Positions 25,586 through 33,632 of a stretch of 51,285 nt of DNA are shown one piece after another. Source of the DNA: an uncultured Actinomyces sp. (lineage in GTDB: Bacteria; Actinomycetota; Actinomycetes; Actinomycetales; Actinomycetaceae); contig CALISI010000077.1 in the NCBI GenBank assembly GCA_938041695.1, positions 1 through 51,285 of the forward strand. Reading direction: 5' to 3'. Every line of letters begins with the position of its first letter. Positions within the stretch are counted from its first letter, which is position 1. The position numbers were made by a program, and so were the translations under genes. Under the pieces are notes generated by a model. It ran no database searches. It worked only from the letters and a program-made list of their open reading frames with translations, and was not told the DNA's origin.

Positions 25586-26332
25586 GTGAAGCTCGTTGCC
25601 TTTGATCTCGATGACACCCTGGCGCCCTCGAAGTCGCCGCTGCCCGCCCGCATGGACGTCGCACTGCGGTCCCTGCTCGACCACGTGGAGGTGTGCATCA
25701 TCTCCGGCGGTCAGATGGGGCAGTTCCGCACCCAGGTCCTGGAGAACCTGAACGCCACGGACGAGGAGCTCGCGCGCCTGCACCTGATGCCCACGTGCGG
25801 CACTCGCTATTACCGCTACGAGGATGGCGCGTGGGTTGAGCGTTACGCCCACGACCTGGATCCCGAGGTGGCCGCGCGTGCGATCGACTCGCTTGAGCGT
25901 CATGCGCGTGAGCTCGGCCTGTGGGAGTCCAATCCGTGGGGCAACATCATCGAAGACCGTGGCTCGCAGATCACTTTCTCTGCTCTCGGCCAGGAGGCGC
26001 CGCTCGATGCGAAGCGTGCCTGGGATCCTGATGGCACCAAGAAGGCGGCTCTGCGCGACGCAGTTCAGCCCGATGTCCCTGAGCTTGATGTGCGCGGCGG
26101 TGGCTCGACCTCGGTCGACATCACGACGCGCGGAATCGACAAGGCGTACGGCATGGGCAAGCTCGTCGAGGAGACGGGAATCCCCGCATCCGAGATGCTC
26201 TTCATCGGCGATCGCCTCGATCCGCAAGGAAACGACTATCCGGTCAAGGCCGCCGGCTACGCGACGCGCGCCGTGTCTGGCTGGGAAGAATGCGTGGATG
26301 TCATTGACGAAATCGTCGCATCCATGAGCTGA
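25586..26332 (+). CDS. HAD-IIB phosphatase resembling eukaryotic-type phosphomannomutase
   Basis: Cytosolic 248-residue HAD protein. Motif I is AFDLDDTLAPSKSPLP (DxD-D instead of DxD-G). Motif II is IISGGQMGQF, then MPTCGTRYYRY. A cap domain carries GGGSTSVDITTRGIDKAYGM, and motif IV is FIGDRLDPQGNDYPV. The cap motif and the GD-x(5)-GNDYP form match the PMM2-like branch of HAD-IIB, which interconverts mannose-6-P and mannose-1-P or acts as a sugar phosphatase. GTG start after AGGGTGG, 9 nt past metS. If a mutase, it could supply GDP-mannose for glycans; this is inference. Confidence 0.8.
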   Translation: MKLVAFDLDDTLAPSKSPLPARMDVALRSLLDHVEVCIISGGQMGQFRTQVLENLNATDEELARLHLMPTCGTRYYRYEDGAWVERYAHDLDPEVAARAIDSLERHARELGLWESNPWGNIIEDRGSQITFSALGQEAPLDAKRAWDPDGTKKAALRDAVQPDVPELDVRGGGSTSVDITTRGIDKAYGMGKLVEETGIPASEMLFIGDRLDPQGNDYPVKAAGYATRAVSGWEECVDVIDEIVASMS

Positions 26333-26353
26333 ACCGTCAGCGCATACGAGGCC

Positions 26354-26385
26354 GAGGCCGGGGTTGGGTGACCAGCTCCGGCCTC
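26354..26385 (+). terminator. Hairpin terminator after the metPS-HAD genes
   Basis: GAGGCCGGGGTTGG (26354-26367) pairs with CCAGCTCCGGCCTC (26372-26385) using two G-U pairs over a GTGA loop, followed by GTTTCGTT. It lies between convergent genes. Confidence 0.75.
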
Positions 26386-26436
26386 GTTTCGTTGTCCAGC
26401 GGCGGTCGCGGCACCGCTCGGGCGAGAGACTAAACG

Positions 26437-27309
26437 TTACTGCGCGCCGATGCCCCTGGTGGCCCAGAAGACGACGGCAGATGCGGCTGCGACGTTGAGC
26501 GAGTCGACGCCGTGGTCCATGGGTATTTTGACGGTGTAGTCGGACGCTGCGATGGTGCGACGCCCGAGTCCGTCACCCTCGGTGCCCATGACCATCGCGA
26601 GGCGTGTGTCGGGATCTTGGAGGATCGGCAGCGAGGCAAAGTCGTCGAGGGACACGGAATCGTCGGACAGAGCCAGGGAGGCCACGGTGAAGCCGGCCTT
26701 CTGGAGGGTCGTGATGTCCCCGGGCCACGATTCGAGTCTGGTCCATGGGACCTGGAAGACGGTTCCCATGGAGACGCGCACGGATCGCCGGTAGAGGGGG
26801 TCGGCGCACTGCGGGGTGACCAGGACAGCGTCCACGCCGAGCGCGGCGGCGGAGCGGAATGCTGCGCCCACGTTCGTGTGGTCGACGAGGTTTTCCAGGA
26901 CGACGACGCGGCGAGCGGGCTGGCCACCGCGCGCTGTCGCGAGTAGCTCGTCCAGGGAGGGCAGGATCGGACGCTGCATGGCGGCCAGGGCGCCGCGGTG
27001 CAGGTGGAAGCCCGTCATCTGTTCGAGAACGTCTTCGTCGGCGACGAAGACTGGAACCTGCGCACCATCGGGAGCTCCCGTCGCTTCATCGATGAGCGCT
27101 TCGAGCGTGGGCAGCCAGCGCTTGGACATGAGGAAGGATCGCGGGTGGTGGCCCGCGCGGATGGCGCGTTCGATGACGTTCGCGGATTCGGCCATGTACA
27201 GGCCGCGCTCCGGCTCGATCTTGGAACGAAGCTTGACTTCTTTGAGGCGCGTGTAGTCGTCCAGGCGTGGGTCTGCAGCCAGGTCCGCGCTGGTGAGCTC
27301 GATAATCAC
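26437..27309 (-). CDS. TrmH/SpoU-family RNA 2'-O-methyltransferase
   Basis: SPOUT RNA methyltransferase of 290 residues using S-adenosylmethionine. An N-terminal substrate-binding domain (KIEPERGLYMAESANVIERA) precedes the knotted catalytic domain with ENLVDHTNVGAAFRSAAALG (motif 1 Asn/Arg), MVMGTEGDGL (motif 2) and PMDHGVDSLNVAAASAV (motif 3). The N-terminal substrate domain favours an rRNA guanosine or nucleoside 2'-O-methylase, but the target is not certain. GTG start with AAGGGG upstream, 8 nt after pyrD, so probably cotranscribed. Confidence 0.9.
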   Translation of the reverse strand: MIIELTSADLAADPRLDDYTRLKEVKLRSKIEPERGLYMAESANVIERAIRAGHHPRSFLMSKRWLPTLEALIDEATGAPDGAQVPVFVADEDVLEQMTGFHLHRGALAAMQRPILPSLDELLATARGGQPARRVVVLENLVDHTNVGAAFRSAAALGVDAVLVTPQCADPLYRRSVRVSMGTVFQVPWTRLESWPGDITTLQKAGFTVASLALSDDSVSLDDFASLPILQDPDTRLAMVMGTEGDGLGRRTIAASDYTVKIPMDHGVDSLNVAAASAVVFWATRGIGAQ

Positions 27310-27317
27310 GGTGCCCC

Positions 27318-28382
27318 TTATGCGCGCTGGAGGGCGCGCGAGACCTCGCCCGGCCAGGACGGGCCTTCGAAGATGAAGGCGGAGAAGGCCTCGACCAGGT
27401 CGGCGCCCGCACCGATCATGCGCAGCGCGTCCTCCGGAGAGGAGATTCCGCCGGTTCCGATGAGGATCTGCTCTTCGTCGAGGTGGCGAGCCACCAGGGA
27501 GACGACTTCGAGCGCGCGGGGCAGCAGTGGAGCTCCGGAGACGCCACCCTCGCCCAGGTCGTGGTTGATCGTCGTGTTCGTGGCGACGACACCTGTCAGG
27601 CCGAGTTCCTTCGTCAGTTCGACGACGGCGACGATGTCCTCATCGGCCAGGTCGGGGGCAATCTTGACGAAGAGGGGCATGACACGGTCGGGGGCCCCGG
27701 CCTCGCAGCCGCGGCGGGCTGCCTGCAGGATCGGGCGCAGGTGATCGACCGACTGCAGGTCACGCAGTCCGGGCGTATTGGGGGAGGAGACGTTGACGAC
27801 GACGAAGTCGACCCAGTGGGCCAGTGTCTTCGCGCAGTACTCGTAGTCGGCCGGAGCGTCCTCCTCGGAGGTCACCTTGTTCTTGCCGATGTTGGCGCCC
27901 ACGATGGCGGCGCGGCCTGCGGGCGTCGAGCGCAGCTCGCGCAGCTTGTCCGCGGCTGCATCCGCGCCAGCGTTGTTGAAGCCCATACGGTTGCGCAGGC
28001 CGCGATCTTCCATGAGGCGCCACAGACGTGGGGCGTCGTTGCCGGGTTGGGGGCGCGGGGTGACGGTTCCGATTTCGACGAAGGCGTAGCCGAGGGCGCA
28101 CATGCCAAGCACGGCCTGCGCGTCCTTGTCCATGCCGGCCGCGAGGCCCAGACGCGAGGGCAGACGGCGCTGTCCCAGCGTCAGGGGGACCTCGACTCCG
28201 TTAACCATCCGGGTGGGGCTGTGGTGGGGATCGAGGTAGCCCAGCGTGGCGCGCATGAGTCCGCGTGTCGGGGAGAATCGGCCGGCCAGAGAAATTGCTC
28301 CCAGACCCAGGTGGTGTGCATCTTCCGGGTCGGAACGTGAGATGAAGTGTGTGAAAGCCCAGTTGTACGCGCGTCGGATCAT
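27318..28382 (-). CDS. pyrD: Dihydroorotate dehydrogenase (quinone), class 2
   Basis: FMN enzyme of pyrimidine synthesis, oxidising dihydroorotate to orotate with membrane quinone. The 354-residue protein has the N-terminal amphipathic extension of class 2 (RRAYNWAFTHFISRSDPEDAHHL). Barrel motifs are GLAAGMDKDAQAV, EIGTVTPRPQPGN, NRMGFNNAGAD and the catalytic-base loop NVSSPNTPGLRDLQ (Ser near residue 197). The FMN phosphate site is LIGTGGISSPEDA. The start ATG has TATCCT 7 nt upstream, so a leaderless or very short leader is likely. It is followed by the RNA methyltransferase and preceded by an unknown gene at an 18-nt gap. Confidence 0.95.
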   Translation of the reverse strand: MIRRAYNWAFTHFISRSDPEDAHHLGLGAISLAGRFSPTRGLMRATLGYLDPHHSPTRMVNGVEVPLTLGQRRLPSRLGLAAGMDKDAQAVLGMCALGYAFVEIGTVTPRPQPGNDAPRLWRLMEDRGLRNRMGFNNAGADAAADKLRELRSTPAGRAAIVGANIGKNKVTSEEDAPADYEYCAKTLAHWVDFVVVNVSSPNTPGLRDLQSVDHLRPILQAARRGCEAGAPDRVMPLFVKIAPDLADEDIVAVVELTKELGLTGVVATNTTINHDLGEGGVSGAPLLPRALEVVSLVARHLDEEQILIGTGGISSPEDALRMIGAGADLVEAFSAFIFEGPSWPGEVSRALQRA

Positions 28383-28400
28383 GCTTCCTAGGATAGTTGA

Positions 28401-28955
28401 TCAGTCCCACCATGCCCACCACCACCGCGCGGATGATCCGTCTCGAACGAGGAGGCGCATCTCGTCGGGCGGGATCGCCTCCTCGCCAAGCCCGAGGATC
28501 GTGGCAAGCGTGAGCCAGTGCTGGTAGCTCGGATACCGCTCGTCGTCGATGGGGGCGCCGGTGTGTGCGATGATTGCCGACTCGGGGACGAGCACGGTGT
28601 CGATGCTGACGCGTTCGTCTCGGCGAGGGGCACGGATGACGTATCCCTCGAGGCTGAGTCCTTCGATGCGCGAGGCGGCGCGCAGCAGCTCGATGATGCG
28701 AGGCGCGTTGTTCTGCCTATCGTCGCGTGCATCCTTCGGCAGGAGCGAGGCGAGGCGCCGCGCATCCGTGCCCGTGAGGTCAGCGAAGCGCGCGTAGTCG
28801 CCGAGGTCCCACCCGTCGCACAGGTAGGGGGAGAGGAGTGCGGAGATGCCACGGTCATCCAACCAGTGGGCGGGGCCGTACATGCCGTCGGGGGAGGGAT
28901 CGTCCTCCTCACTTGCAATATCGCAGGTGGGCAGCAGTGTGGTCGTTGTGTGCAT
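28401..28955 (-). CDS. Hypothetical protein with Trp-rich C-terminus
   Basis: A 184-residue acidic protein I do not recognise. There is no signal peptide or TM helix. Visible traits are an N-terminal Thr run, GMYGPAHWLDDRGISALLSP, a charged helical middle (ARDDRQNNAPRIIELLRAASR) and a C-terminus ending RWWWAWWD. The ATG at 28955 has AAGGATG upstream. It ends 18 nt before the pyrD start on the same strand. Codon use looks like the neighbours. It may be lineage-specific, and no function is proposed. Confidence 0.7.
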   Translation of the reverse strand: MHTTTTLLPTCDIASEEDDPSPDGMYGPAHWLDDRGISALLSPYLCDGWDLGDYARFADLTGTDARRLASLLPKDARDDRQNNAPRIIELLRAASRIEGLSLEGYVIRAPRRDERVSIDTVLVPESAIIAHTGAPIDDERYPSYQHWLTLATILGLGEEAIPPDEMRLLVRDGSSARWWWAWWD

Positions 28956-29048
28956 GGTGCATCCTTGTCGTCTCTGTCGGGCGTCGATGCTCCGACACGA
29001 ACAGGATGGCCTGCGAGAGGAAGGGGAATCCAGCGCGACGGCGACCCC

Positions 29049-29144
29049 TGTGGATACAGGTTCGGTCGCGACGCACCCTGTGGATAAAACGCGTCGGCCC
29101 CGCCGCCATGTGGATGGGGTGGGGCCGACGGGATCTGTGGATTA
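29049..29144 (+). repeat. Four DnaA-box-like repeats in regular spacing
   Basis: The 7-mer TGTGGAT occurs four times in the same orientation: 29049 (TGTGGATAC), 29079 (TGTGGATAA, exact complement of the TTATCCACA DnaA box), 29109 (TGTGGATGG) and 29136 (TGTGGATTA). Starts are 30, 30 and 27 nt apart, close to three helical turns each. The array fills the gap between two minus-strand genes, and the last copy covers the DUF3043 stop codon. I read it as a candidate DnaA-binding cluster; no dnaA or dnaN is nearby, so it is not shown to be an origin. Confidence 0.55.
29092..29130 (-). terminator. Hairpin terminator after the DUF3043 gene
   Basis: CGTCGGCCCC (29092-29101) pairs with GGGGCCGACG (29121-29130). 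Read on the minus strand the stem is followed by CGTTTT, a short U tract, 11 nt after the DUF3043 stop. The 19-nt loop contains the third DnaA-box-like repeat. Confidence 0.65.
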
Positions 29145-29762
29145 CTTCGGGAACTGCCCGCGATCAACCTGGGGGCGCGGCGAGCGCCAGCGACGCGGCA
29201 TGATCATGCGGGAGAAGGTGTAGTACCCGGTGCCGGAGGGAATGTCGTCGCGCGGGTGTGCTTCGGCAAATGTGCGCTTGACCTTGCGCCATACGAGGAG
29301 GGACTCGGCTGCGGTGATGATGAAGGAGCCGTACATGAGGATCGACGATCCGTAGAGCATGTAGGCCTGGTACTGCAGCGGGATCTTGTTGCCGAGCATC
29401 GAGAGCAACATGATGAGGATGATGGAGACCATCATGACGGCGAGGATCCACTCGGAGAAGGAGTGTCGTGCGTCCACGTAGTCGCGCACGAAGCGACGTG
29501 CGGCTCCCTTATCGCGGGCCGGCAGGTACCTCTCTTCGCCGGTCACCAGTGCGCGCTGTTCAGCGTCGAAGCGCGCGTTGCGTGCGGCGCGTGCGGCACG
29601 CTTGGCTTCCTTGCGGTCCTTGGGAACCAGCGGGTGGATGCGGGCGGCCTCGGCGTCCTTACGCTTGGGCGTAGGACGGCCTTTTTTGCCGCCGGGCGTC
29701 GGTGAGAGCGCCTCAACGTGCATCGAGGTCTCGTCGTTATTGTTCTTGCTTCGTCCAAACAC
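29142..29762 (-). CDS. DUF3043 membrane protein
   Basis: A 206-residue actinobacterial protein with a basic cytoplasmic N-terminus (GKKGRPTPKRKDAEAARIHP, KEAKRAARAARNARF) typical of DUF3043. Two hydrophobic helices follow (about residues 107-125 and 134-152), with a basic tail ending in RSPRPQVDRGQFPK. Family function is unknown. The start is GTG 29762, with TAGCCT 6 nt upstream, a leaderless-type promoter divergent from that of the M20 peptidase gene 58 nt away. Confidence 0.88.
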   Translation of the reverse strand: MFGRSKNNNDETSMHVEALSPTPGGKKGRPTPKRKDAEAARIHPLVPKDRKEAKRAARAARNARFDAEQRALVTGEERYLPARDKGAARRFVRDYVDARHSFSEWILAVMMVSIILIMLLSMLGNKIPLQYQAYMLYGSSILMYGSFIITAAESLLVWRKVKRTFAEAHPRDDIPSGTGYYTFSRMIMPRRWRSPRPQVDRGQFPK

Positions 29763-29820
29763 GCTTCAAGGCTAGCGGATAGCCTGCCCGCCTCGCACTC
29801 CCATGGTCTACCCTGGTCGT
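29763..29820. promoter_or_regulatory. Back-to-back leaderless promoters, DUF3043 and M20 peptidase
   Basis: Minus-strand TAGCCT (29774-29769) sits 6 nt before GTG 29762. Plus-strand TACCCT (29809-29814) sits 6 nt before ATG 29821. Neither start has a convincing Shine-Dalgarno, so both transcripts probably begin at the start codon. Confidence 0.55.
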
Positions 29821-31194
29821 ATGGCTGATACTTCACACGCATTGTCGTCATCCGTTTTGAGGGAGCGCCTGGAGGCCGCTTTCCCGTCTCTGTTGGAGGA
29901 GCTCACGCAGCTCGTCGCGATTCCGTCGGTCTCGTCGGATCCTGCGCACGCCGCCGACGTGGAGCGCAGCGCCGAGCATATTCGCGAGCGCTTCGCGGCC
30001 CTTGGACTCGATGCCAAGGTCCTGCGCGAAACCGCTACGGATGGGACCGAGGGCAAGCCCGCGCTCGTTGCACATTCGCCCCGCATCGAGGGCGCCCCGA
30101 CCGTTCTGCTCTATGCCCATCACGACGTGCAGCCGGTGGGTGAGCTGAGCCGTTGGAGCATGGATCCCTACAAGGCGGAGGTTCGTGGAGACCGCATTTA
30201 TGGCCGCGGTTCTTCCGACGATGGCGCCGGCATTACGGTGCACCTGGGGTCCCTGTCGATCCTTGGCGAGGAGCTACCGGTGAACGTCGTCGTGTTCATT
30301 GAGGGTGAGGAAGAGATCGGTTCTCCCTCGTTCACGGCGTTCCTCGATGCTCACAAGGATGAGCTCGCCGCCGACGTCATCGTCGTGACGGATTCGTCGA
30401 ACTGGAAGGTGGGCGAGCCTGCCGTCACCTCGACGTTGCGCGGCAACGCGATCGTGACCGTCGACGTGACCGTCGCGGACCACGCGGTGCACTCGGGTGC
30501 GTTCGGCGGCCCGCTGCTCGATTCCGTCGCGGTTTCCTCGATGCTGATTGCCTCGCTCTTCGACGAGAAGGGCGACGTCGCGGTCCCGGGCCTGGGCGGC
30601 TCGGATCACGCGGACGTGGATTGGCCGGAGGAAGAGCTGCGCGCTGCGGCCGGCATGGTCGAGGGCCTGCAGCTGGCGGGTTCGGGCGACATCGCCGCCC
30701 GCATGTGGACCAAGCCCTCGATCTCGGTTATCGGTTTTGACGCGCGCCCGGTGTCCAACGCCTCGAATACGATTGCCCCGCATACGCGTTTCCGCCTGTC
30801 GATGCGCACGGTTCCCGGCGTCGATCCCGTCGAGGCTCAGACCAAGCTCGTCGACTACCTGCTCGATCACGCGCCCTTCGGTGCGCGCGTCGAGGTCACG
30901 GCCGAGGATGCGGGTGCCGGCTACCAGGCGGACATGTCCTCGCCCGTCACGAAGGCGCTGCACGAGTCCCTCACCGAGGCCTGGGGCGTTCCCTCGGTCA
31001 ACATCGGCGTGGGCGGGTCCATCCCGTTCATCTCTGACTTCCAGCGCATCTTCCCCAGCGCGCAGGTCGTCGTCACGGGCGTTGAGGACCCCCTGACGAA
31101 CGCTCACTCGGAGGACGAGTCGCAGTCGATTTCCGACCTGAAGGCCGCGATCATCGCCGAGGCGCTTCTGCTGACGCGCGTGGCGTCCCTGTGA
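29821..31194 (+). CDS. M20 family dipeptidase/metallopeptidase
   Basis: Cytosolic di-zinc peptidase of 457 residues, M20 (CNDP-like) type. Metal and catalytic motifs: LYAHHDVQPVG (His ligand, Asp), GRGSSDDGAGI (bridging Asp) and EGEEEIGS (catalytic Glu plus ligand Glu). DSSNW supplies a later Asp ligand, and NAHSEDES a C-terminal His. A dimerisation lid domain (about 195-340) contains VADHAVHSGAFGGP. The ATG at 29821 is chosen because TACCCT lies 6 nt upstream, giving a leaderless start; an ATG at 29803 would lie upstream of transcription. It overlaps the next gene by GTGA. Likely scavenges dipeptides; specificity unknown. Confidence 0.92.
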   Translation: MADTSHALSSSVLRERLEAAFPSLLEELTQLVAIPSVSSDPAHAADVERSAEHIRERFAALGLDAKVLRETATDGTEGKPALVAHSPRIEGAPTVLLYAHHDVQPVGELSRWSMDPYKAEVRGDRIYGRGSSDDGAGITVHLGSLSILGEELPVNVVVFIEGEEEIGSPSFTAFLDAHKDELAADVIVVTDSSNWKVGEPAVTSTLRGNAIVTVDVTVADHAVHSGAFGGPLLDSVAVSSMLIASLFDEKGDVAVPGLGGSDHADVDWPEEELRAAAGMVEGLQLAGSGDIAARMWTKPSISVIGFDARPVSNASNTIAPHTRFRLSMRTVPGVDPVEAQTKLVDYLLDHAPFGARVEVTAEDAGAGYQADMSSPVTKALHESLTEAWGVPSVNIGVGGSIPFISDFQRIFPSAQVVVTGVEDPLTNAHSEDESQSISDLKAAIIAEALLLTRVASL

Positions 31195-32159
31195 GTCGTG
31201 TCGTTGTCGCCGGTCGGTGGGATGGGGGTATTTCCGCCTCGCCGACCGGCAACGCACTTGGTGCAATCGGTCGGGGCGTCCTCTCGGGTGATCCGGGCGC
31301 GGCAGTGGTGACGGTTCCCGTCGGCACCGGACCCACGTTCGACGAGGCTGTGGCTGGGTTGCGCTCCCAGGCCTCGTTCGTGCGCGTGCCCACCGATGCT
31401 TCCTCGTCGCGCGCGGCAGGCGAACGCGTGGCGGAAACGCTCGGCGACGGCGGCACTGTGATCGTCGAAGGCGGGCACAATTCCTCTCCCGATTGCGGCG
31501 TCGGTTTCCTGGAAGGCCTCCTGGGTGCCCCGCGCATTGACCCGAGGCAGCCCGAGGCGCTCGCCGATGCGCTGACGCACGCCCAGAACCTCGTTTCAGA
31601 TGCAGGCGTCGATCTTGTGTGCGCCGCATCCACGGCGCGCCCGCTGCTGGGCCTCGACTCGGTCCTCGCCGTCGCGCCCGATCTGGAGCCGACCGAGAAC
31701 CAGGACACCGCCCTCACCGCTGCCCTCACGCAGGCGTTCGCGCACCGACCTCTGGGACGGCGCCAGCTTTTGGCGGGCCAGGAGGTCCACCCGGCGCGTT
31801 TGCGTGGTTCAGGTGCCGGTGGTGGCGTGGGCGCCGTCATCGCTGCGATCGGTGAACGTATCGTCTCCACCGGTGATCTGCTGTCCCAACTTCTCGATCT
31901 GGACGACATTGTGGAGGGCGCTGATCTCGTGGTCGTCGCCGAACCCGAGCTGTCCTCGCCGCTGCTTGCCGAGTCCACGCTCGAGAGCGTGACGAGTGCC
32001 GCTGCAGCGCATGCCCTGCCCGTCGTCGCCATCACCCGTAGGTCCAGCCTCTCGCACTTCGAGAAGGCCGAGTGGGGGCTTCACGGTGTCTTCGAGACGG
32101 AGGAATCCGTCACGCTTGAAGATGCCGGACGGCGCGTCGCTCGCACCTGGTTACGCTGA
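31191..32159 (+). CDS. Glycerate kinase-family protein (divergent)
   Basis: A 322-residue protein with the glycerate kinase (GlxK/GarK) pattern. It has CGVGFLEGLLGA, VCAASTARPLLGLDSVLA and RLRGSGAGGGVGAVIAAIG (Gly-rich loop). A terminal segment EGADLVVVAEPELSSPLLAES stands where most members have a GEGRLDxQT-type motif. It lacks much of the usual N-terminal segment, so it is ~50 residues shorter than typical. The overlap with the M20 peptidase stop implies coupled translation. It may phosphorylate glycerate or have lost that activity; the altered C-terminal motif makes kinase function unsure. Confidence 0.6.
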   Translation: MSRVVVAGRWDGGISASPTGNALGAIGRGVLSGDPGAAVVTVPVGTGPTFDEAVAGLRSQASFVRVPTDASSSRAAGERVAETLGDGGTVIVEGGHNSSPDCGVGFLEGLLGAPRIDPRQPEALADALTHAQNLVSDAGVDLVCAASTARPLLGLDSVLAVAPDLEPTENQDTALTAALTQAFAHRPLGRRQLLAGQEVHPARLRGSGAGGGVGAVIAAIGERIVSTGDLLSQLLDLDDIVEGADLVVVAEPELSSPLLAESTLESVTSAAAAHALPVVAITRRSSLSHFEKAEWGLHGVFETEESVTLEDAGRRVARTWLR

Positions 32160-32244
32160 GCGCGCACCCCAGCCGTGGCGCGTGGTCCACGCGGGGGAGT
32201 AGTGTGTCAAGCGAATACGTCTATCCGTTACGAAAAGGAGCATC

Positions 32245-32598
32245 ATGTCCGAGTCCGCAACTCAGGCTCCCACCCACGAGGTCATCCTCACCGACGTCGC
32301 AGCTGCGAAGGTGAAGAGCCTCCTTGAGCAGGAGGGTCGCGACGACCTGCGCCTGCGCATCGCCGTTCAGCCCGGTGGCTGCTCCGGCCTCATCTACCAG
32401 CTGTACTTCGATGACCGCACCCTCGACGGCGACGCGATTCGCTCCTTCGACGGCGTTGAGGTCGTCGTCGATCGCATGAGCGTTCCCTACCTGAGCGGCG
32501 CCACGATCGACTTCGCCGACACGATTGAGCGTCAGGGCTTCACCATCGATAACCCGAACGCCCAGAACACCTGCGCCTGCGGCGAATCCTTCCACTGA
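32245..32598 (+). CDS. erpA: Iron-sulfur cluster insertion protein (ErpA/HesB family)
   Basis: A-type Fe-S carrier of 117 residues that delivers clusters to apo-enzymes. The three conserved cysteines are present: GGCSGLIYQL and the C-terminal pair in NTCACGESFH. The FDGVEVVVDRMSVPYLSGATIDF block is typical. ATG with AAAGGAG upstream; TAGTGT near 32199 is a candidate -10. The following FKBP lipoprotein gene starts 19 nt downstream, so the two may be cotranscribed. Confidence 0.93.
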   Translation: MSESATQAPTHEVILTDVAAAKVKSLLEQEGRDDLRLRIAVQPGGCSGLIYQLYFDDRTLDGDAIRSFDGVEVVVDRMSVPYLSGATIDFADTIERQGFTIDNPNAQNTCACGESFH

Positions 32599-32617
32599 GC
32601 CGAAAGAACCCCATCTC

Positions 32618-33607
32618 ATGACGTCCTCCCTGCGCCGCTTCGGCGCCCTCGCCGGCGCAGTCGCCCTCGTTCTCGGGCTCGCGGCTTGCTCCGACGCTTC
32701 GTCGTCTTCGTCTCCCGCTCCCGCGGAGATCGACTACTCCGCCTGCTCGACGGACGACTCCGCTGACCAGAACGCGAACGTCGACCGCAGCGGCAAGGGA
32801 AACTTCCCGTCGATCTCCGGCGATGACACCCCCGTGATCGCCGCTGGCAAGGGAAGTGAGCCGACCGACAAGGTTCTCGTCAAGACCCTCAAGCAGGGCG
32901 ATGGCGCGCTCGTGTGCCCGGGCGCGACAATCAGGGCGAACTACGTGGGCGCCCTGTGGAACGGCACCGTCTTCGATTCGTCCTACAAGAAGGGACAGCC
33001 TATCGATTTCTCGCTCGACCGGGTCGTCAAGGGCTGGGGCTACGGCCTGGCCCACACGCACGTGGGTGACCGCGTCGAGCTCGTCATTCCTGCCTCTTTA
33101 GGCTACGGTAGCCAGGCCGCCGGCGATATTCCTGCGAACTCGACCCTCGTGTTCGTCGTGGACATCGTGGGCGTTGCCACCGAGAACCTGGCCGACGAGT
33201 CGGTTCTCAGCGGCGCGACTGCGACCGGCGAGGAACTTCCCGCCGGTGTGACCGTGACCGGTGATCCCGGTGTCGAGCCGACCCTGGCTATCGATGAGAG
33301 CGTCGCCGCACCCACCGAGCGGAAGATCTACACGATCTACAAGGGCTCGGGCGAGGAACTCGCAGACGGGGAATCCTTCCTGTACAAGGCGGTCGCTGGC
33401 GGCTTCGGCGCGAACGGACAGACCCAGTCCAGCTGGAGTCAAGCACCCGTCGAGGAAGCCGTGACGAACGCGGGTCTCGCCGGATACACGGTCGGTTCCC
33501 GTATTCTCCTCGTTGTCCCGATCCCGGCTTCGCAAGCGCAATCGGGTACATCGGCTCAGGCGAACGTGATGGTCGTCGACATCGTCGGCACCTCCTCGAT
33601 GCAGTGA
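32618..33607 (+). CDS. Lipoprotein with tandem FKBP-type peptidyl-prolyl isomerase domains
   Basis: Exported lipoprotein of 329 residues. The signal peptide (SSLRRFGALAGAVALVLG) ends in lipobox LAAC, with Cys at about residue 25. The first FKBP domain (about 85-195) has IRANYVGALWNGTVFDSSY, VGDRVELVIPASLGYGS and LVFVVDIVG, the active-site signature. A second repeat (about 230-325) keeps the shape, VGSRILLVVPIPASQ and NVMVVDIVG, but has lost the LGYG element, so it is probably a structural or substrate-binding domain. The role is folding of exported proteins at the membrane surface. The start at 32618 gives a clean signal peptide. Terminator downstream. Confidence 0.9.
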   Translation: MTSSLRRFGALAGAVALVLGLAACSDASSSSSPAPAEIDYSACSTDDSADQNANVDRSGKGNFPSISGDDTPVIAAGKGSEPTDKVLVKTLKQGDGALVCPGATIRANYVGALWNGTVFDSSYKKGQPIDFSLDRVVKGWGYGLAHTHVGDRVELVIPASLGYGSQAAGDIPANSTLVFVVDIVGVATENLADESVLSGATATGEELPAGVTVTGDPGVEPTLAIDESVAAPTERKIYTIYKGSGEELADGESFLYKAVAGGFGANGQTQSSWSQAPVEEAVTNAGLAGYTVGSRILLVVPIPASQAQSGTSAQANVMVVDIVGTSSMQ

Positions 33608-33632
33608 GCGTACGCCGACGCAGGTGAACGTG

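Noticed and set aside
29049..29144. DnaA-box-like cluster as the chromosomal origin
   Set aside because: No dnaA, dnaN, rnpA or rpmH nearby, and no AT-rich unwinding element in the gap.
31796..32159. M20 peptidase and glycerate kinase-like genes as one fused ORF
   Set aside because: They are in different frames with a GTGA overlap, which is ordinary translational coupling.
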